Of a DNA stretch of 64,000 bases, positions 17,894 to 26,767 are shown piece after piece. Each line of letters begins with the position of its first letter. The first letter of the stretch is position 1. The DNA lies in NCBI RefSeq assembly GCF_049546785.1, contig NZ_JBMWAN010000003.1:310001-374000 (forward strand), given 5' to 3'. A program made the translations under genes and the position numbers. Below the pieces are notes generated by a model, which saw only the letters and a program-made list of their open reading frames with translations, was not told the DNA's origin and ran no database searches. The stretch comes from Nitrospira_D sp035465795 (GTDB taxonomy: Bacteria; Nitrospirota; Nitrospiria; Nitrospirales; Nitrospiraceae).

Positions 17894-19030
17894 ATGTCCG
17901 TTTCTCCAGCTATCCAAGCGGCCCTCGATCATGCCGTGAGCGACGGGGTCTTCCCCGGGGCCGTTCTCGCCGTACGTTCCGGCGGATCTCACGTTCAACT
18001 GGCCTGTGTGGGACGGTTGTCTGCTCTCGCTCCAGGCCAGGCGGTGACGCCCTCGACCGTCTATGATCTCGCCTCTTTGACGAAGCCGCTGGCGACGGTG
18101 ACAGCGATAGCCCTATTGCTCCAGGAGGGGCACTGTCACCTCGAGGATCGCGTCGAAACCGTTCTCCCCGAATTAGCCGGCGCGCCAGTCGGAGAGGTGA
18201 CGGTGTGGCATCTCCTGACGCACAGCTCCGGCTTGCCCGGGTGGCGCGGGTATTACGAGCGTCTCAGCGCAAATGCCGTTCTTCCGGTGACAGAGGGGGC
18301 GAGGACCGAGGCCAAGCAGAGCCTGCTGCGGCTGCTGCACGAGGAGCCCTTGATCTATGGGCGCGGGGAGCGGAGTCTCTATAGCGATTTGGGATTTATG
18401 GCATTGGGGCTTGTCGTCGAACGATCCAGCGGAATGACGTTGGACCGCTTTTTCAGCGAACGGATCGCCCGGCCGCCGGAAGCGGATCTGCTCAGATTTA
18501 TCCCGCTGGAAGAAGCGGAACATGTCCGGCAGACCTCCGCTGTTGCGCACGGAGGGATCGCGCCCACAGAGGAGGATTCCTGGAGGGGACGGCTGCTCTG
18601 CGGAGAGGTGCACGATGAAAATGCGGCGTCATTGGGCGGAGTGGCCGGTCATGCCGGTCTGTTCGGAACGGCGGGATCTGTCTTGGCTGTGACGGGGAGT
18701 TGGCTTCGGGCGTATCGGGGCCATCCATCACTGCTTGATTCCGCGATTGTTCAGGAGTTCACGGCACGGCAACAGCGGATTCCCGGATCGAGTTGGGCTT
18801 TGGGGTGGGATACGCCGTCGTCTCCCTCTTCATCCGGGCAGTACTTCTCTTCGAATTCGTTCGGTCACCTCGGCTATACAGGGACCTCCATCTGGGTCGA
18901 TCCGGACCGGGAATTGGAGGTAGTGTTGCTCTCGAATCGAGTGCACCCGACGAGGAAAAACGAACTCATCCGGGCGTTTCGCCCGATGATTCACGATCTT
19001 GTCTGGCGGGAGTGTGCCGGGAGTCGTTAG
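17894..19030 (+). CDS. Serine hydrolase, class C beta-lactamase / DD-peptidase fold
   Basis: Penicillin-binding-fold serine hydrolase (PF00144 type). With the ATG at 17894 the protein has 378 residues. The nucleophile motif SLTK is at residues 61-64, the YSD variant of the second motif is in SLYSDLGFMALG, and the third region is GHLGYTGTSIW. The substrate (peptidoglycan peptide, ester or beta-lactam) cannot be told. A GTG at 17822 would add 24 residues of weak signal-like character. It converges with and touches the minus-strand gene at 19027. Confidence 0.85.
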   Translation: MSVSPAIQAALDHAVSDGVFPGAVLAVRSGGSHVQLACVGRLSALAPGQAVTPSTVYDLASLTKPLATVTAIALLLQEGHCHLEDRVETVLPELAGAPVGEVTVWHLLTHSSGLPGWRGYYERLSANAVLPVTEGARTEAKQSLLRLLHEEPLIYGRGERSLYSDLGFMALGLVVERSSGMTLDRFFSERIARPPEADLLRFIPLEEAEHVRQTSAVAHGGIAPTEEDSWRGRLLCGEVHDENAASLGGVAGHAGLFGTAGSVLAVTGSWLRAYRGHPSLLDSAIVQEFTARQQRIPGSSWALGWDTPSSPSSSGQYFSSNSFGHLGYTGTSIWVDPDRELEVVLLSNRVHPTRKNELIRAFRPMIHDLVWRECAGSR

Positions 19031-19344
19031 GCAGGATCGGCGTACTCGACCCACGTTTCCTTCTCGGCGAGATAGCGGGTCCCTTTGAAATTAGCCCTGG
19101 TGCGTATCCGCGAGAATCCCAGTCCCTGCAGCTTCTCGACGATATTGAGAACGGCTGCGCCGATTGTCGAATAGGAATCGCCCTGAACGGTGAGGGCTTC
19201 GTACATGACCTTCGCGGTATAGCCCGAGCCGGTACGATTCACTAATACGGCGCGGCTGAAATAGCGATCGCTCGGATCGACCCCTTCCAATTGATGCTTT
19301 TCGACCAGGCCTTCTTTCTTCAACATGAGGGGCAGCGCGCTCAT
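19027..19344 (-). CDS. Conserved hypothetical protein (105 aa)
   Basis: Unrecognised soluble protein on the minus strand, with a mixed alpha/beta composition and no membrane segment or signal peptide. It starts MSALPLMLKKEGLVEKHQ and has a central LVNRTGSGYTAKVMYEALT. The ATG at 19344 has GGAGG five bases upstream; a GTG at 19356 is an alternative. Its stop codon overlaps the stop of the convergent serine hydrolase gene. The pattern resembles small proteins of unknown function seen in Nitrospira. Confidence 0.65.
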   Translation of the reverse strand: MSALPLMLKKEGLVEKHQLEGVDPSDRYFSRAVLVNRTGSGYTAKVMYEALTVQGDSYSTIGAAVLNIVEKLQGLGFSRIRTRANFKGTRYLAEKETWVEYADPA

Positions 19345-19416
19345 CGGGTCCTCCACGGGTTCGGGTATGAGACGGAGGTCGAATTATAGGCGGCCCCGCG
19401 TTCGACTGCAACCGCG

Positions 19417-19446
19417 TTGACAAGCTGGAAACACCCTCACTAAGAT
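19417..19446 (+). promoter_or_regulatory. Sigma-70 type promoter for pgsA
   Basis: TTGACA at 19417-19422 and TAAGAT at 19441-19446 with an 18-base spacer, 43 bases before the pgsA ATG. The -35 is perfect and the -10 matches four of six. Confidence 0.6.
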
Positions 19447-19488
19447 GCCTCCCTGACCAGGCGAGAGGCAGGGACTCAGCGCGGTCTC

Positions 19489-20031
19489 ATGAATATACCC
19501 AACAGTTTGACGATTCTGCGGATCTTATTAATCCCTGTCTATGTGGGCTTCATGACCTATGGGCGGTACGGCGCGGGGCTGGTGACGCTGCTCTGTGCCG
19601 GGATCACGGATGCGCTGGATGGATTGATCGCGCGCAAAACCAACCAGCGGACGAAACTCGGGGAAATTCTCGACCCGCTCGCCGATAAGCTTCTGCTGAT
19701 ATCGTCATTTCTCACGCTCGCCGTGCTTCATCTGGTTCCCTCGTGGGTGGTGATCGTCGTCGTCAGTCGGGACGTCATGTTGTTGCTCGGCACGGCGGTC
19801 GCGCATGTGACGAACTCATCCATCGACATTACGCCCACCTGGCTCGGGAAAGGCACCACCTTGTTTCAACTGGCGTATGTCGGCCTCGTGGGCTTCACGG
19901 TCTGGCACGGCTCCCAGCAGAGGTCCCTCTTTCCTCTGCTGCTCCTGATGGTGTCGTTCACGCTTGCCTCGGGCCTTCATTACCTCTATCGGGGCTATCG
20001 CCGCACTCAGGCGGCGGGTTCCTCCCACTAA
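19489..20031 (+). CDS. pgsA: CDP-diacylglycerol:glycerol-3-phosphate 3-phosphatidyltransferase
   Basis: Membrane enzyme making phosphatidylglycerol phosphate. It starts MNIPNSLTILRILLIPV and has the CDP-alcohol phosphotransferase signature DG-x2-AR-x8-G-x3-D-x3-D, seen as DALDGLIARKTNQRTKLGEI then LDPLADKLL. Four to five membrane segments in 180 residues, as expected. A clear promoter is upstream, so it is probably transcribed alone or with pilC. Confidence 0.93.
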   Translation: MNIPNSLTILRILLIPVYVGFMTYGRYGAGLVTLLCAGITDALDGLIARKTNQRTKLGEILDPLADKLLLISSFLTLAVLHLVPSWVVIVVVSRDVMLLLGTAVAHVTNSSIDITPTWLGKGTTLFQLAYVGLVGFTVWHGSQQRSLFPLLLLMVSFTLASGLHYLYRGYRRTQAAGSSH

Positions 20032-20097
20032 GTGGCGTTCCGACCTGCCCCTTCCTGTCAGAGGCGCGTCCGTGTGCGCGCAGAAAACGCATTTATT

Positions 20098-20126
20098 TTG
20101 ACAGGTTTTTGACCCCCCAGTAGACT
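20098..20126 (+). promoter_or_regulatory. Sigma-70 type promoter for pilC
   Basis: TTGACA at 20098-20103 and TAGACT at 20121-20126, 17-base spacer, 60 bases before the pilC ATG. The -35 is perfect and the -10 matches four of six. Confidence 0.65.
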
Positions 20127-20186
20127 CACCCGGTAGCAGCGCCGCTTTTTAACCGGCTCATCGAGCCCTAACAGGATGACACGCCC

Positions 20187-21401
20187 ATGGCCACCTTTGC
20201 ATATGTCGGAAGAAGCAAGTCGGGGGCAGTGAAGAAGGGTGAACTTGTCGCGAAGACCCGCGATGAGGCTGTCGACCAATTGCGCAAGCAAAGCGTCGTG
20301 GTGACAAGCCTGGAGGAGAAATCCGGGAAGGAAGGATTTACGCTGAGCCTCGGGTCCGGGCTGACGGACAAGGACTTGGTAGTATTTACGCGTCAATTCG
20401 GGACGATGATCAACGCCGGCTTACCGCTGATTCAATGCCTGGAGATTCTTTCCACGCAATCGGAAAATGCCGCGCTTCGGAAGGCGGTCGGGGAAATCAA
20501 AGTCCAAGTTGAAGGAGGCTCGACATTCTCGGATGCCCTGCGGAAACATCCGAAAATTTTTGACGACCTGTACATCAATATGGTGCATGCCGGCGAAGTT
20601 GGCGGCTTGCTGGATACAATTCTGGCGCGACTGTCCAAGCACATTGAAAAGGCCATGAAGCTCAAGGGCCAAATCAAGAGCGCGATGGTGTATCCCGCCG
20701 CCATCGTCGGCATTGCCACGATCGTGATTTCGGTGTTGATGATCTGGGTTATTCCGGTGTTCGAGAAGATGTTCAAGGACATGTCGGGCGGAAAGATGGC
20801 ATTGCCGGGGCCGACACAACTGGTCATCGATATGAGCAACTTTTGCCAGTCCTATTGGTATGTGGTTCTGGGTGTGATCGTTGCCGCCGTGTTTGTATTC
20901 AAGAAGTATTACGCGACCACGAAAGGCCGGTATGCCGTTGACAAGTTTGTTTTAAAGCTGCCCGTGTTCGGGGACTTGATCAGAAAAGCCTCCGTCGCGA
21001 AGTTTACCCGCACGCTGGGCACCTTGATTACCAGCGGCGTGCCTCTCTTGGAAGCCTTATCGATCTGCGCAAAGACGTCCGGCAATAAGGTGATCGAGGG
21101 CACGCTCATGGAAGCGCGGGTCAGCATCAGCGGAGGGAAGACGATCTCGGAGCCTCTCGCCAAGAGCGAGGTATTTCCCAAAATGGTGACCCACATGATA
21201 TCCGTCGGCGAGTCGACCGGCGCGCTCGACAACATGCTCGGAAAGATCGCTGATTTTTATGAGGATGAAGTGGATGAAGCGGTGACGAATCTGACGGCAC
21301 TGTTGGAGCCTATGATGATGGTATTTCTCGGTGTGACCGTTGGTTTTATCGTGATCGCCATGTACCTGCCTATTTTCACAATGGCTTCGGCCATCGCATA
21401 G
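20187..21401 (+). CDS. pilC: Type IV pilus assembly inner-membrane protein PilC (GspF family)
   Basis: Inner-membrane platform protein of the type IV pilus machine, working with the PilB/PilT ATPases. The 404 residues start MATFAYVGRSKSGAVKKGEL, followed by two T2SF domains (about residues 70-195 and 270-395), each with the FTRQFGTMINAGLPL or FTRTLGTLITSGVPL motif, and three membrane helices. It has its own promoter and precedes a PilS-PilR-like pair. No other pilus structural genes are in the window. GspF of type II secretion is the alternative, but the PilSR context favours PilC. Confidence 0.9.
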   Translation: MATFAYVGRSKSGAVKKGELVAKTRDEAVDQLRKQSVVVTSLEEKSGKEGFTLSLGSGLTDKDLVVFTRQFGTMINAGLPLIQCLEILSTQSENAALRKAVGEIKVQVEGGSTFSDALRKHPKIFDDLYINMVHAGEVGGLLDTILARLSKHIEKAMKLKGQIKSAMVYPAAIVGIATIVISVLMIWVIPVFEKMFKDMSGGKMALPGPTQLVIDMSNFCQSYWYVVLGVIVAAVFVFKKYYATTKGRYAVDKFVLKLPVFGDLIRKASVAKFTRTLGTLITSGVPLLEALSICAKTSGNKVIEGTLMEARVSISGGKTISEPLAKSEVFPKMVTHMISVGESTGALDNMLGKIADFYEDEVDEAVTNLTALLEPMMMVFLGVTVGFIVIAMYLPIFTMASAIA

Positions 21402-21597
21402 CGCGCGATGGTGTGACGACAGGCGGCCCGGAGAAGGCATTCTGATGTCCGGGTGAGGCTTGTCGGCGTTCGAGCCTGAGCCGCTCTTGGTGTTGCCCAG
21501 GCAGCTTGTCCAGAATGCCGAGGCCATGATTTCCGAGCGCCAGCCCACCGGACCGTGACGGAGTTGAGAGCTTGTTTGGCCCTATGTCGGAGTGCGA

Positions 21598-23289
21598 ATG
21601 GGTGACGTGAGAGCAAGGATCCAGTGGCTTATCGGGCTACGGGTGCTCGTGGTGACCCTGCTCCTGGGCCTGTCGCTTACTTTCCAGGTCACGAATGGTG
21701 AGCGGGTGGAAACCTTCTATGCGCTCATCATTTTCACTTACGCGATAACAATTCCCTATGCCGTCGCGGTTAGAACCATCACGGGCTCCGAGGCCCTTGT
21801 CCGATTTGCCTGGGTGCAAATCGGAATCGATTTTCTGCTTGAAACCCTGCTCGTTGCGAGAACGGGAGGGGTGGAGAGTCCGTTTGCCGTTCTCTATGTC
21901 ATTTCCATAACTCTCGCGAGCCTGGTGCCCCGTCGTCGTGTCGGGCTTTTGACGGCCAGCCTTTGCGTCATCCTTTTTGGCGTCCTGACCAATGTTCAAC
22001 TCTATGGCTTTGCCGAAGTGTGGGGGTGGCTGCCACGGACGCGCCTCAGCGCTCCGGAAACGCTTCAGACATTCGGCGTTTACGGGCTAGCCTTTCTCGT
22101 GGTGGGCTTGCTGAGCGGCGCGCTGGTGGATCAACTCCAACAGGCCGATCATTCCTTGCGAGAAAAGGAGCAGGGACTCAGCCGGTTACAGGCCTTTCAT
22201 GAGAATATCGTGTACAGCATCAGCAGCGGCGTGTTCACCACCGATGCAGGCGGGTGCATTACGTCATTTAATCCAGCGGCGCATGAAGCGACGGGCTACA
22301 CGCTTGAACAGGTCCGGGGGCGTCGCTGGGAGGAAGTGTTCAATTGGCATCCCGATCGGCCGGCGGATGAGTCGGGCGAGGTGGATGCGCACCGGCGGTT
22401 CGAGGTCGAAAGTAAACGGGCTGACGGCAATCGTCTGATCCTCGGGATGACGCTCTCGCCGCTTCACGAGCAGGGGCAAGCCACGGGATTGGTCGGCGTC
22501 TTCAAGGATCTGACGCAAATACGGGACCTCGAAGAGGAAATGCGACGGAAAGAGTGGCTGGCCAGCCTGGGCGAGATGTCCGCCGGGATGGCGCACGAAA
22601 TCCGTAATCCGTTGGGCGCTCTGGCCGGGGCGATGCAGATGTTGCGCAAGGACCTCCAGGGGGATGAAACGAGTCAACGGCTGATGGACATAGCCGTTCG
22701 GGAGGCCACCAGGCTGGACACGATCATCACCGCTTTTCTCCAATATGCCCGTCCGCCCGCTCTGAATTTGGTTGAGCATGATTTGAACAAAGTCCTTGCT
22801 GAGACCTTGGATCTGGCGCAGCATGAAGCCCGGGCCAGAAAACATATCAAGATCGTCACGGTTCTGGCGGCACACTCGTTGGACCGGCAGGTGGATCAGG
22901 ACCAACTGAAGCAGGTGTTCTGGAATTTGGCGACGAATGCATTTGATGCGATGCCCAAAGGCGGGCAACTGACGATCGCCACCGGGTGCCGGCCGATCGA
23001 TGTCGACGGCCGGAAGGGAGATGTCGTCGAAATCTCCTTTCAGGATACCGGGGAAGGCATTCCCAAAGCCAATCTCGACAAGATTTTTCTCCCCTTCTTT
23101 ACAACCAAGAAGCACGGGTCGGGGTTGGGGTTGGCGGCGGTTCATCGGATCGTCGATCTGCATGGTGGATGGATCAAGGTGGAAAGCCGGGAGCGGGAAG
23201 GCTCTCGATTCGTCGTGTGCCTGCCGCACTCGGCGGAAGTCGGTGCGAGGCTCCGGCACGAAGGTAGGGAACCGTGGAAAAGATCTTAG
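21598..23289 (+). CDS. pilS: PilS-like sensor histidine kinase
   Basis: Membrane sensor kinase. Six hydrophobic segments in residues 10-175 are followed by a short coiled coil and a PAS domain (about 195-300, FTTDAGGCITSFNPAAHEATG). Next come a HisKA domain with the phospho-accepting histidine in GMAHEIRNPLGAL and an HATPase_c domain with N, G1 and G2 boxes (NLATNAFDAMPKGG, DTGEGIPKANLDKIF, GSGLGLAAVHRI). The layout matches PilS. The ATG at 21598 has CGGAG five bases upstream; a GTG at 21592 is possible. It overlaps the response regulator by 16 bases. Confidence 0.88.
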   Translation: MGDVRARIQWLIGLRVLVVTLLLGLSLTFQVTNGERVETFYALIIFTYAITIPYAVAVRTITGSEALVRFAWVQIGIDFLLETLLVARTGGVESPFAVLYVISITLASLVPRRRVGLLTASLCVILFGVLTNVQLYGFAEVWGWLPRTRLSAPETLQTFGVYGLAFLVVGLLSGALVDQLQQADHSLREKEQGLSRLQAFHENIVYSISSGVFTTDAGGCITSFNPAAHEATGYTLEQVRGRRWEEVFNWHPDRPADESGEVDAHRRFEVESKRADGNRLILGMTLSPLHEQGQATGLVGVFKDLTQIRDLEEEMRRKEWLASLGEMSAGMAHEIRNPLGALAGAMQMLRKDLQGDETSQRLMDIAVREATRLDTIITAFLQYARPPALNLVEHDLNKVLAETLDLAQHEARARKHIKIVTVLAAHSLDRQVDQDQLKQVFWNLATNAFDAMPKGGQLTIATGCRPIDVDGRKGDVVEISFQDTGEGIPKANLDKIFLPFFTTKKHGSGLGLAAVHRIVDLHGGWIKVESREREGSRFVVCLPHSAEVGARLRHEGREPWKRS

Positions 23290-24656
23290 TCGTCGATGAC
23301 GAGCAGAGTTTGCGAGAGGTCTTGAGCATCATGCTCAAGCGGGCCGGGTATGCCGTGACCAGCGTGTCCGACGGTGAGGAGGCGATCGAGCAGCTCCAGA
23401 AAGAAATTTTCGATCTTGTCATTACCGATCTACGGATGCCTAAAGTCGACGGGATGGAGGTGCTCAAGGCGGTCAAGTCGGCTTCGCCGGAAACGGTGGT
23501 GTTGATTATCACCGCCTTTGCAACGGCCGATTCCGCAGTTGAAGCGATGAAGCAGGGTGCCTACGACTATTTGACGAAACCGTTTCAGGTCGATGAAGTA
23601 CAGCTGATCATCCGCAACGCGCTCGAGAAGCGCCGGCTGACGACTGAAAACATTCTGCTGAAACGGGAGATGGCGAGTCAGTCGTCGTTCGCTCGGCTGG
23701 TCGGCCAAAGCGAAGCCATGCAGAAAGTGTTCGATATCGTCAGGAAAGTGGCAGACTCGAAAAGTAATGTCTTGATTTGCGGAGAAAGCGGAACCGGAAA
23801 AGAATTGGTGGCGCGGGCCATTCACTACAATAGCGCGCGAAGCGCCAGGTCTTTCGTTGCAGTCAATTGCAGTGCCGTGCCGGAGACGTTGTTGGAAAGC
23901 GAGCTCTTCGGCCATATGAAAGGGTCCTTCACCGGCGCCATTTCAAATAAAGCCGGGTTGTTCGAAGTGGCGGACGGTGGAACGATTTTTCTCGATGAGA
24001 TCGGCGATACGACCCCGACGATTCAGGTGAAGCTCTTGCGGGTGATTCAGGAGCGTGAGTTTCGCCGGGTCGGCGGGAGTCAGGATGTGAAAGTGGATGT
24101 GCGGATTGTCGCCGCGACAAACAAAGATCTTGAAAAAGCCGTGGCCGACGGGTCGTTCCGGGAAGATCTCTATTATCGACTGGATGTGATCCCTATCCGC
24201 CTCCCGCCGCTTCGACTTCGATCAGGCGACATTCCCCTGTTGGTCAATCATTTCCTCGATCGGTTTTCAAAGGAGAGCGGAAAGCCCACACCCACTCTTA
24301 CCCCGGAGGCAATGCATGCGCTTCTGGCACATGAGTGGCGGGGCAACGTTCGGGAATTGGAGAACCTAATCGAGCGGGTGGTGGCCTTTTCAACGGGGAC
24401 TCCAGTCACTGAGCTGAATGTCCGCGAGTGGCTCCATCGGTCCGTGTCCCCGCAGTCGCAGGGTGTGCCGACCGAACTGCCGGAAGACGGGCTTGACCTG
24501 GAAGGGATGATGAACGGGATTGAAAGGGATTTGTTGCTCAAAGCGCTTGAGCGCTCGAAGTGGGTCAAGAAGAAGGCCGCCCGGTTGCTCCGGCTCAATG
24601 CACGTTCGTTCCGCTACCGGCTTGAGAAGTATGCTATAAAAGGAGGGCGTGACTAA
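23274..24656 (+). CDS. pilR: PilR-like sigma-54 response regulator
   Basis: NtrC-type activator: receiver domain at residues 1-120 with phospho-accepting D52 (LVITDLRMPKVDG), AAA+ domain with Walker A GESGTGKE, the sigma-54 contact loop GSFTGA (PilR-type variant of GAFTGA), Walker B GGTIFLDEIGD and arginine finger region FREDLYYRL, then a Fis-type helix-turn-helix near residues 415-455. GTG start with GGTAGG upstream. The likely partner is the kinase it overlaps. The predicted target is a sigma-54 pilin promoter, which is not in the window. Confidence 0.9.
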   Translation: MEKILVVDDEQSLREVLSIMLKRAGYAVTSVSDGEEAIEQLQKEIFDLVITDLRMPKVDGMEVLKAVKSASPETVVLIITAFATADSAVEAMKQGAYDYLTKPFQVDEVQLIIRNALEKRRLTTENILLKREMASQSSFARLVGQSEAMQKVFDIVRKVADSKSNVLICGESGTGKELVARAIHYNSARSARSFVAVNCSAVPETLLESELFGHMKGSFTGAISNKAGLFEVADGGTIFLDEIGDTTPTIQVKLLRVIQEREFRRVGGSQDVKVDVRIVAATNKDLEKAVADGSFREDLYYRLDVIPIRLPPLRLRSGDIPLLVNHFLDRFSKESGKPTPTLTPEAMHALLAHEWRGNVRELENLIERVVAFSTGTPVTELNVREWLHRSVSPQSQGVPTELPEDGLDLEGMMNGIERDLLLKALERSKWVKKKAARLLRLNARSFRYRLEKYAIKGGRD

Positions 24657-25572
24657 GCGTGCTGCGGAATCAGTAGGTCGAGATCTGCCCGTGATCACCA
24701 TTTTTGCCCCCGCCAAGGTCAATCTTATCCTTCGTGTTCTTGATCGTCGTCCTGACGGGTATCACAATCTCTGGTCCATTATGCAGACCGTGGGGCTGGA
24801 AGATGAAGTGTCGATCCGTGTGGCGCTTCATCGTTCGGAAATCCAGCTCGGATGTGATGATTCTTCGCTCCGCACGGATCCATCCAACCTGGTTTATCGT
24901 GCGGCTGCGGCGGTGCTGGAGCAATCCGGGAAATCCGTCGGGCTCGAGATTCACTTGACCAAGCGCATTCCGATGGGAGCCGGGTTGGGGGGAGGGAGCA
25001 GCGATGCCGCCGCAACCATCATCGGACTGAATCAGGTACTTCAGCTTGGCTGGTCGTCCGCGAGGATGGCGGAGGTCGGGCAAGCGCTGGGAAGTGACGT
25101 GCCATTTTTCCTGTATGCGCCCGCTGCGATCGTCGCCGGGCGAGGTGAGAAGGTGAGGCCCATTCAACTCACCGGCGGCCGGTGGCTCGTGCTGGTTAAT
25201 CCGGGGTTCCCGGTTGAAACGAAATGGGCCTATCAGCAGCTTTCGATGACCAGGAAGGAGCTTGAACCGTTGTCGGAACGGCTTCGACGGTTGGAGGCCA
25301 GTTCTCAAATTGCATGGAGTGAGGTGGTGGAACTGGCCGGCAATGATTTCGAATCCCCTGTTTTTAGCGCCTATCCTGCCTTGCGGGAGATCAAAGAGGA
25401 ATTGCTTGCCGAAGGGGCAGATATCGCACTGCTGTCCGGAAGCGGAGCTACAGTGTTTGGCGTGTTTCGCGATGAAGCCGGGGCCCAAAAGGCTGCCTCT
25501 TGCTTTCAGGATCGAACGGAGTTCAAAGCCTTCGCAGTGCGGGCCTGCACTGGTCCCGTGGCGCAGCGCTGA
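24649..25572 (+). CDS. ispE: 4-diphosphocytidyl-2-C-methyl-D-erythritol kinase
   Basis: GHMP kinase of the non-mevalonate isoprenoid pathway. The N-terminal FAPAKVNLILRVLDRRPDGYH, the glycine-rich ATP loop PMGAGLGGGSSDAAAT and the C-terminal LLSGSGATVFGVF are diagnostic. The GTG at 24649 lies inside the end of pilR, with AGGAGG just upstream but only two bases away; a GTG at 24691 is an alternative that trims 14 residues. ispE next to prs is a common bacterial arrangement. Confidence 0.93.
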   Translation: MTKRAAESVGRDLPVITIFAPAKVNLILRVLDRRPDGYHNLWSIMQTVGLEDEVSIRVALHRSEIQLGCDDSSLRTDPSNLVYRAAAAVLEQSGKSVGLEIHLTKRIPMGAGLGGGSSDAAATIIGLNQVLQLGWSSARMAEVGQALGSDVPFFLYAPAAIVAGRGEKVRPIQLTGGRWLVLVNPGFPVETKWAYQQLSMTRKELEPLSERLRRLEASSQIAWSEVVELAGNDFESPVFSAYPALREIKEELLAEGADIALLSGSGATVFGVFRDEAGAQKAASCFQDRTEFKAFAVRACTGPVAQR

Positions 25573-25601
25573 ACCGTCCGTTGGTTTTCTGGGCAGTTTG
25601 G

Positions 25602-25630
25602 TTGACAAGGAGCAGCGCTTTCCGATAAAT
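25602..25630 (+). promoter_or_regulatory. Sigma-70 type promoter for prs
   Basis: TTGACA at 25602-25607 and GATAAAT ending at 25630, spacer about 16-17 bases. It predicts an untranslated leader of roughly 135 bases before prs. Confidence 0.55.
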
Positions 25631-25675
25631 TCCCACCCTTGGTTGGCTTCCTCAGCAGCAAGTAGCGAACGAGGT

Positions 25676-25698
25676 GGCAGGACGGTGGCGGTCCTGCC
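25676..25698 (+). promoter_or_regulatory. Leader hairpin upstream of prs
   Basis: Perfect 8-base inverted repeat GGCAGGAC / GTCCTGCC with a 7-base loop, inside the predicted prs leader. It is not followed by a T tract, so a simple terminator is unlikely. A regulatory or mRNA-stability role is inferred. Confidence 0.4.
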
Positions 25699-25774
25699 GA
25701 CGCCCGCCGTTAATGCGATTCGTGCCCGTTATCATGGGCTTGCAGGTAAATCTGAGTGAGTTGAGAGCCGGTGG

Positions 25775-26716
25775 ATGAACAGAGAACTGAAAATATTCTC
25801 TGGCAACGCTAATCCTGCGCTTGCCAACGAGATTTGCCAGTATCTTGGGCAGAAGTTAGGAGCCGCGACTGTCTCCTCGTTCAGTGACGGGGAAATTCGT
25901 GTCAAGATCGACGAAAACGTCCGGGGCGCGGATGTGTTTGTCGTGCAGTCGACATGTCAGCCGGTCAACGATTCGTTGCTCGAATTGCTGATCCTCATCG
26001 ATGCGTTGAAGCGTTCATCGGCCTATCGAATCACCGCCGTGATCCCATATTTCGGCTATGCGCGCCAGGATCGCAAAGATCAGCCTCGCGTGCCGATTTC
26101 AGCCAAGCTGATCGCAGATTTGATCAGCACAGCGGGGACTGATCGGGTGCTGACAATGGACCTCCATGCCGGCCAGATTCAAGGGTTTTTCAATGTGCCG
26201 GTGGATCACTTGTATGCCTTGCCCGTCTTACTGGACTACATTACCAAGAAGAAGCTCAGCGATCTCGTGGTGGTCTCGCCTGATGCCGGCGGCGTAGAGC
26301 GGGCCAGAGCGTTCGCCAAGCGCCTTCAAGCCAATTTGGCGATCATCGACAAGCGACGTGAGGGGCCGAACCAAGCGCAAATCATGAACATCATCGGCGA
26401 TGTGCAGGGGAAGAGCGTGTTGCTGCTTGATGACATGATCGATACGGCAGGGACCATTGTGCAGGGCGCTCAGGCCTGCGCCGATAAGGGTGCCCGGGAA
26501 GTCTGGACCGCATGCACGCATGCCGTGTTGTCAGGCCCGGCCTTAGAACGCCTTCAGAAGTCCTGCCTCTCCCAGGTTGTCGTGACCAATACGATTCCGC
26601 TACGTGGGAAAGAGCAGACGTGTCCGAAGTTGCATCAGCTGTCCGTGGCACCGCTTTTGGGCGAGGCCATTCGGCGTATTCACGAAGACGAATCAGTCAG
26701 CTCATTATTTGCCTAG
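25775..26716 (+). CDS. prs: Ribose-phosphate pyrophosphokinase (PRPP synthetase)
   Basis: Makes PRPP from ribose-5-phosphate and ATP for nucleotide, His and Trp synthesis. The 313 residues begin MNRELKIFSGNANPALANEI and include the flexible-loop signature YFGYARQDRKD, DLHAGQIQGFF, and the PRPP-binding loop LLDDMIDTAGTIV. Class I, standard length. It precedes rplY after a 51-base spacer with a small hairpin. Confidence 0.97.
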   Translation: MNRELKIFSGNANPALANEICQYLGQKLGAATVSSFSDGEIRVKIDENVRGADVFVVQSTCQPVNDSLLELLILIDALKRSSAYRITAVIPYFGYARQDRKDQPRVPISAKLIADLISTAGTDRVLTMDLHAGQIQGFFNVPVDHLYALPVLLDYITKKKLSDLVVVSPDAGGVERARAFAKRLQANLAIIDKRREGPNQAQIMNIIGDVQGKSVLLLDDMIDTAGTIVQGAQACADKGAREVWTACTHAVLSGPALERLQKSCLSQVVVTNTIPLRGKEQTCPKLHQLSVAPLLGEAIRRIHEDESVSSLFA

Positions 26717-26736
26717 GCTCCCCCTGTAAGGGAGCC
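26716..26736 (+). terminator. Hairpin in the prs-rplY spacer
   Basis: GGCTCCC / GGGAGCC, 7-base stem with 7-base loop starting at the last base of the prs stop codon. No T run follows, so it may only stabilise or attenuate the transcript. Confidence 0.35.
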
Positions 26737-26767
26737 GGATCGACCGCAGGGGAGACGGAGGAGCATC

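Noticed and set aside
25572..25774. A tRNA gene between ispE and prs, as found in several bacteria.
   Set aside because: No T-loop GGTTCGAATC-like pattern or acceptor stem pair is present.
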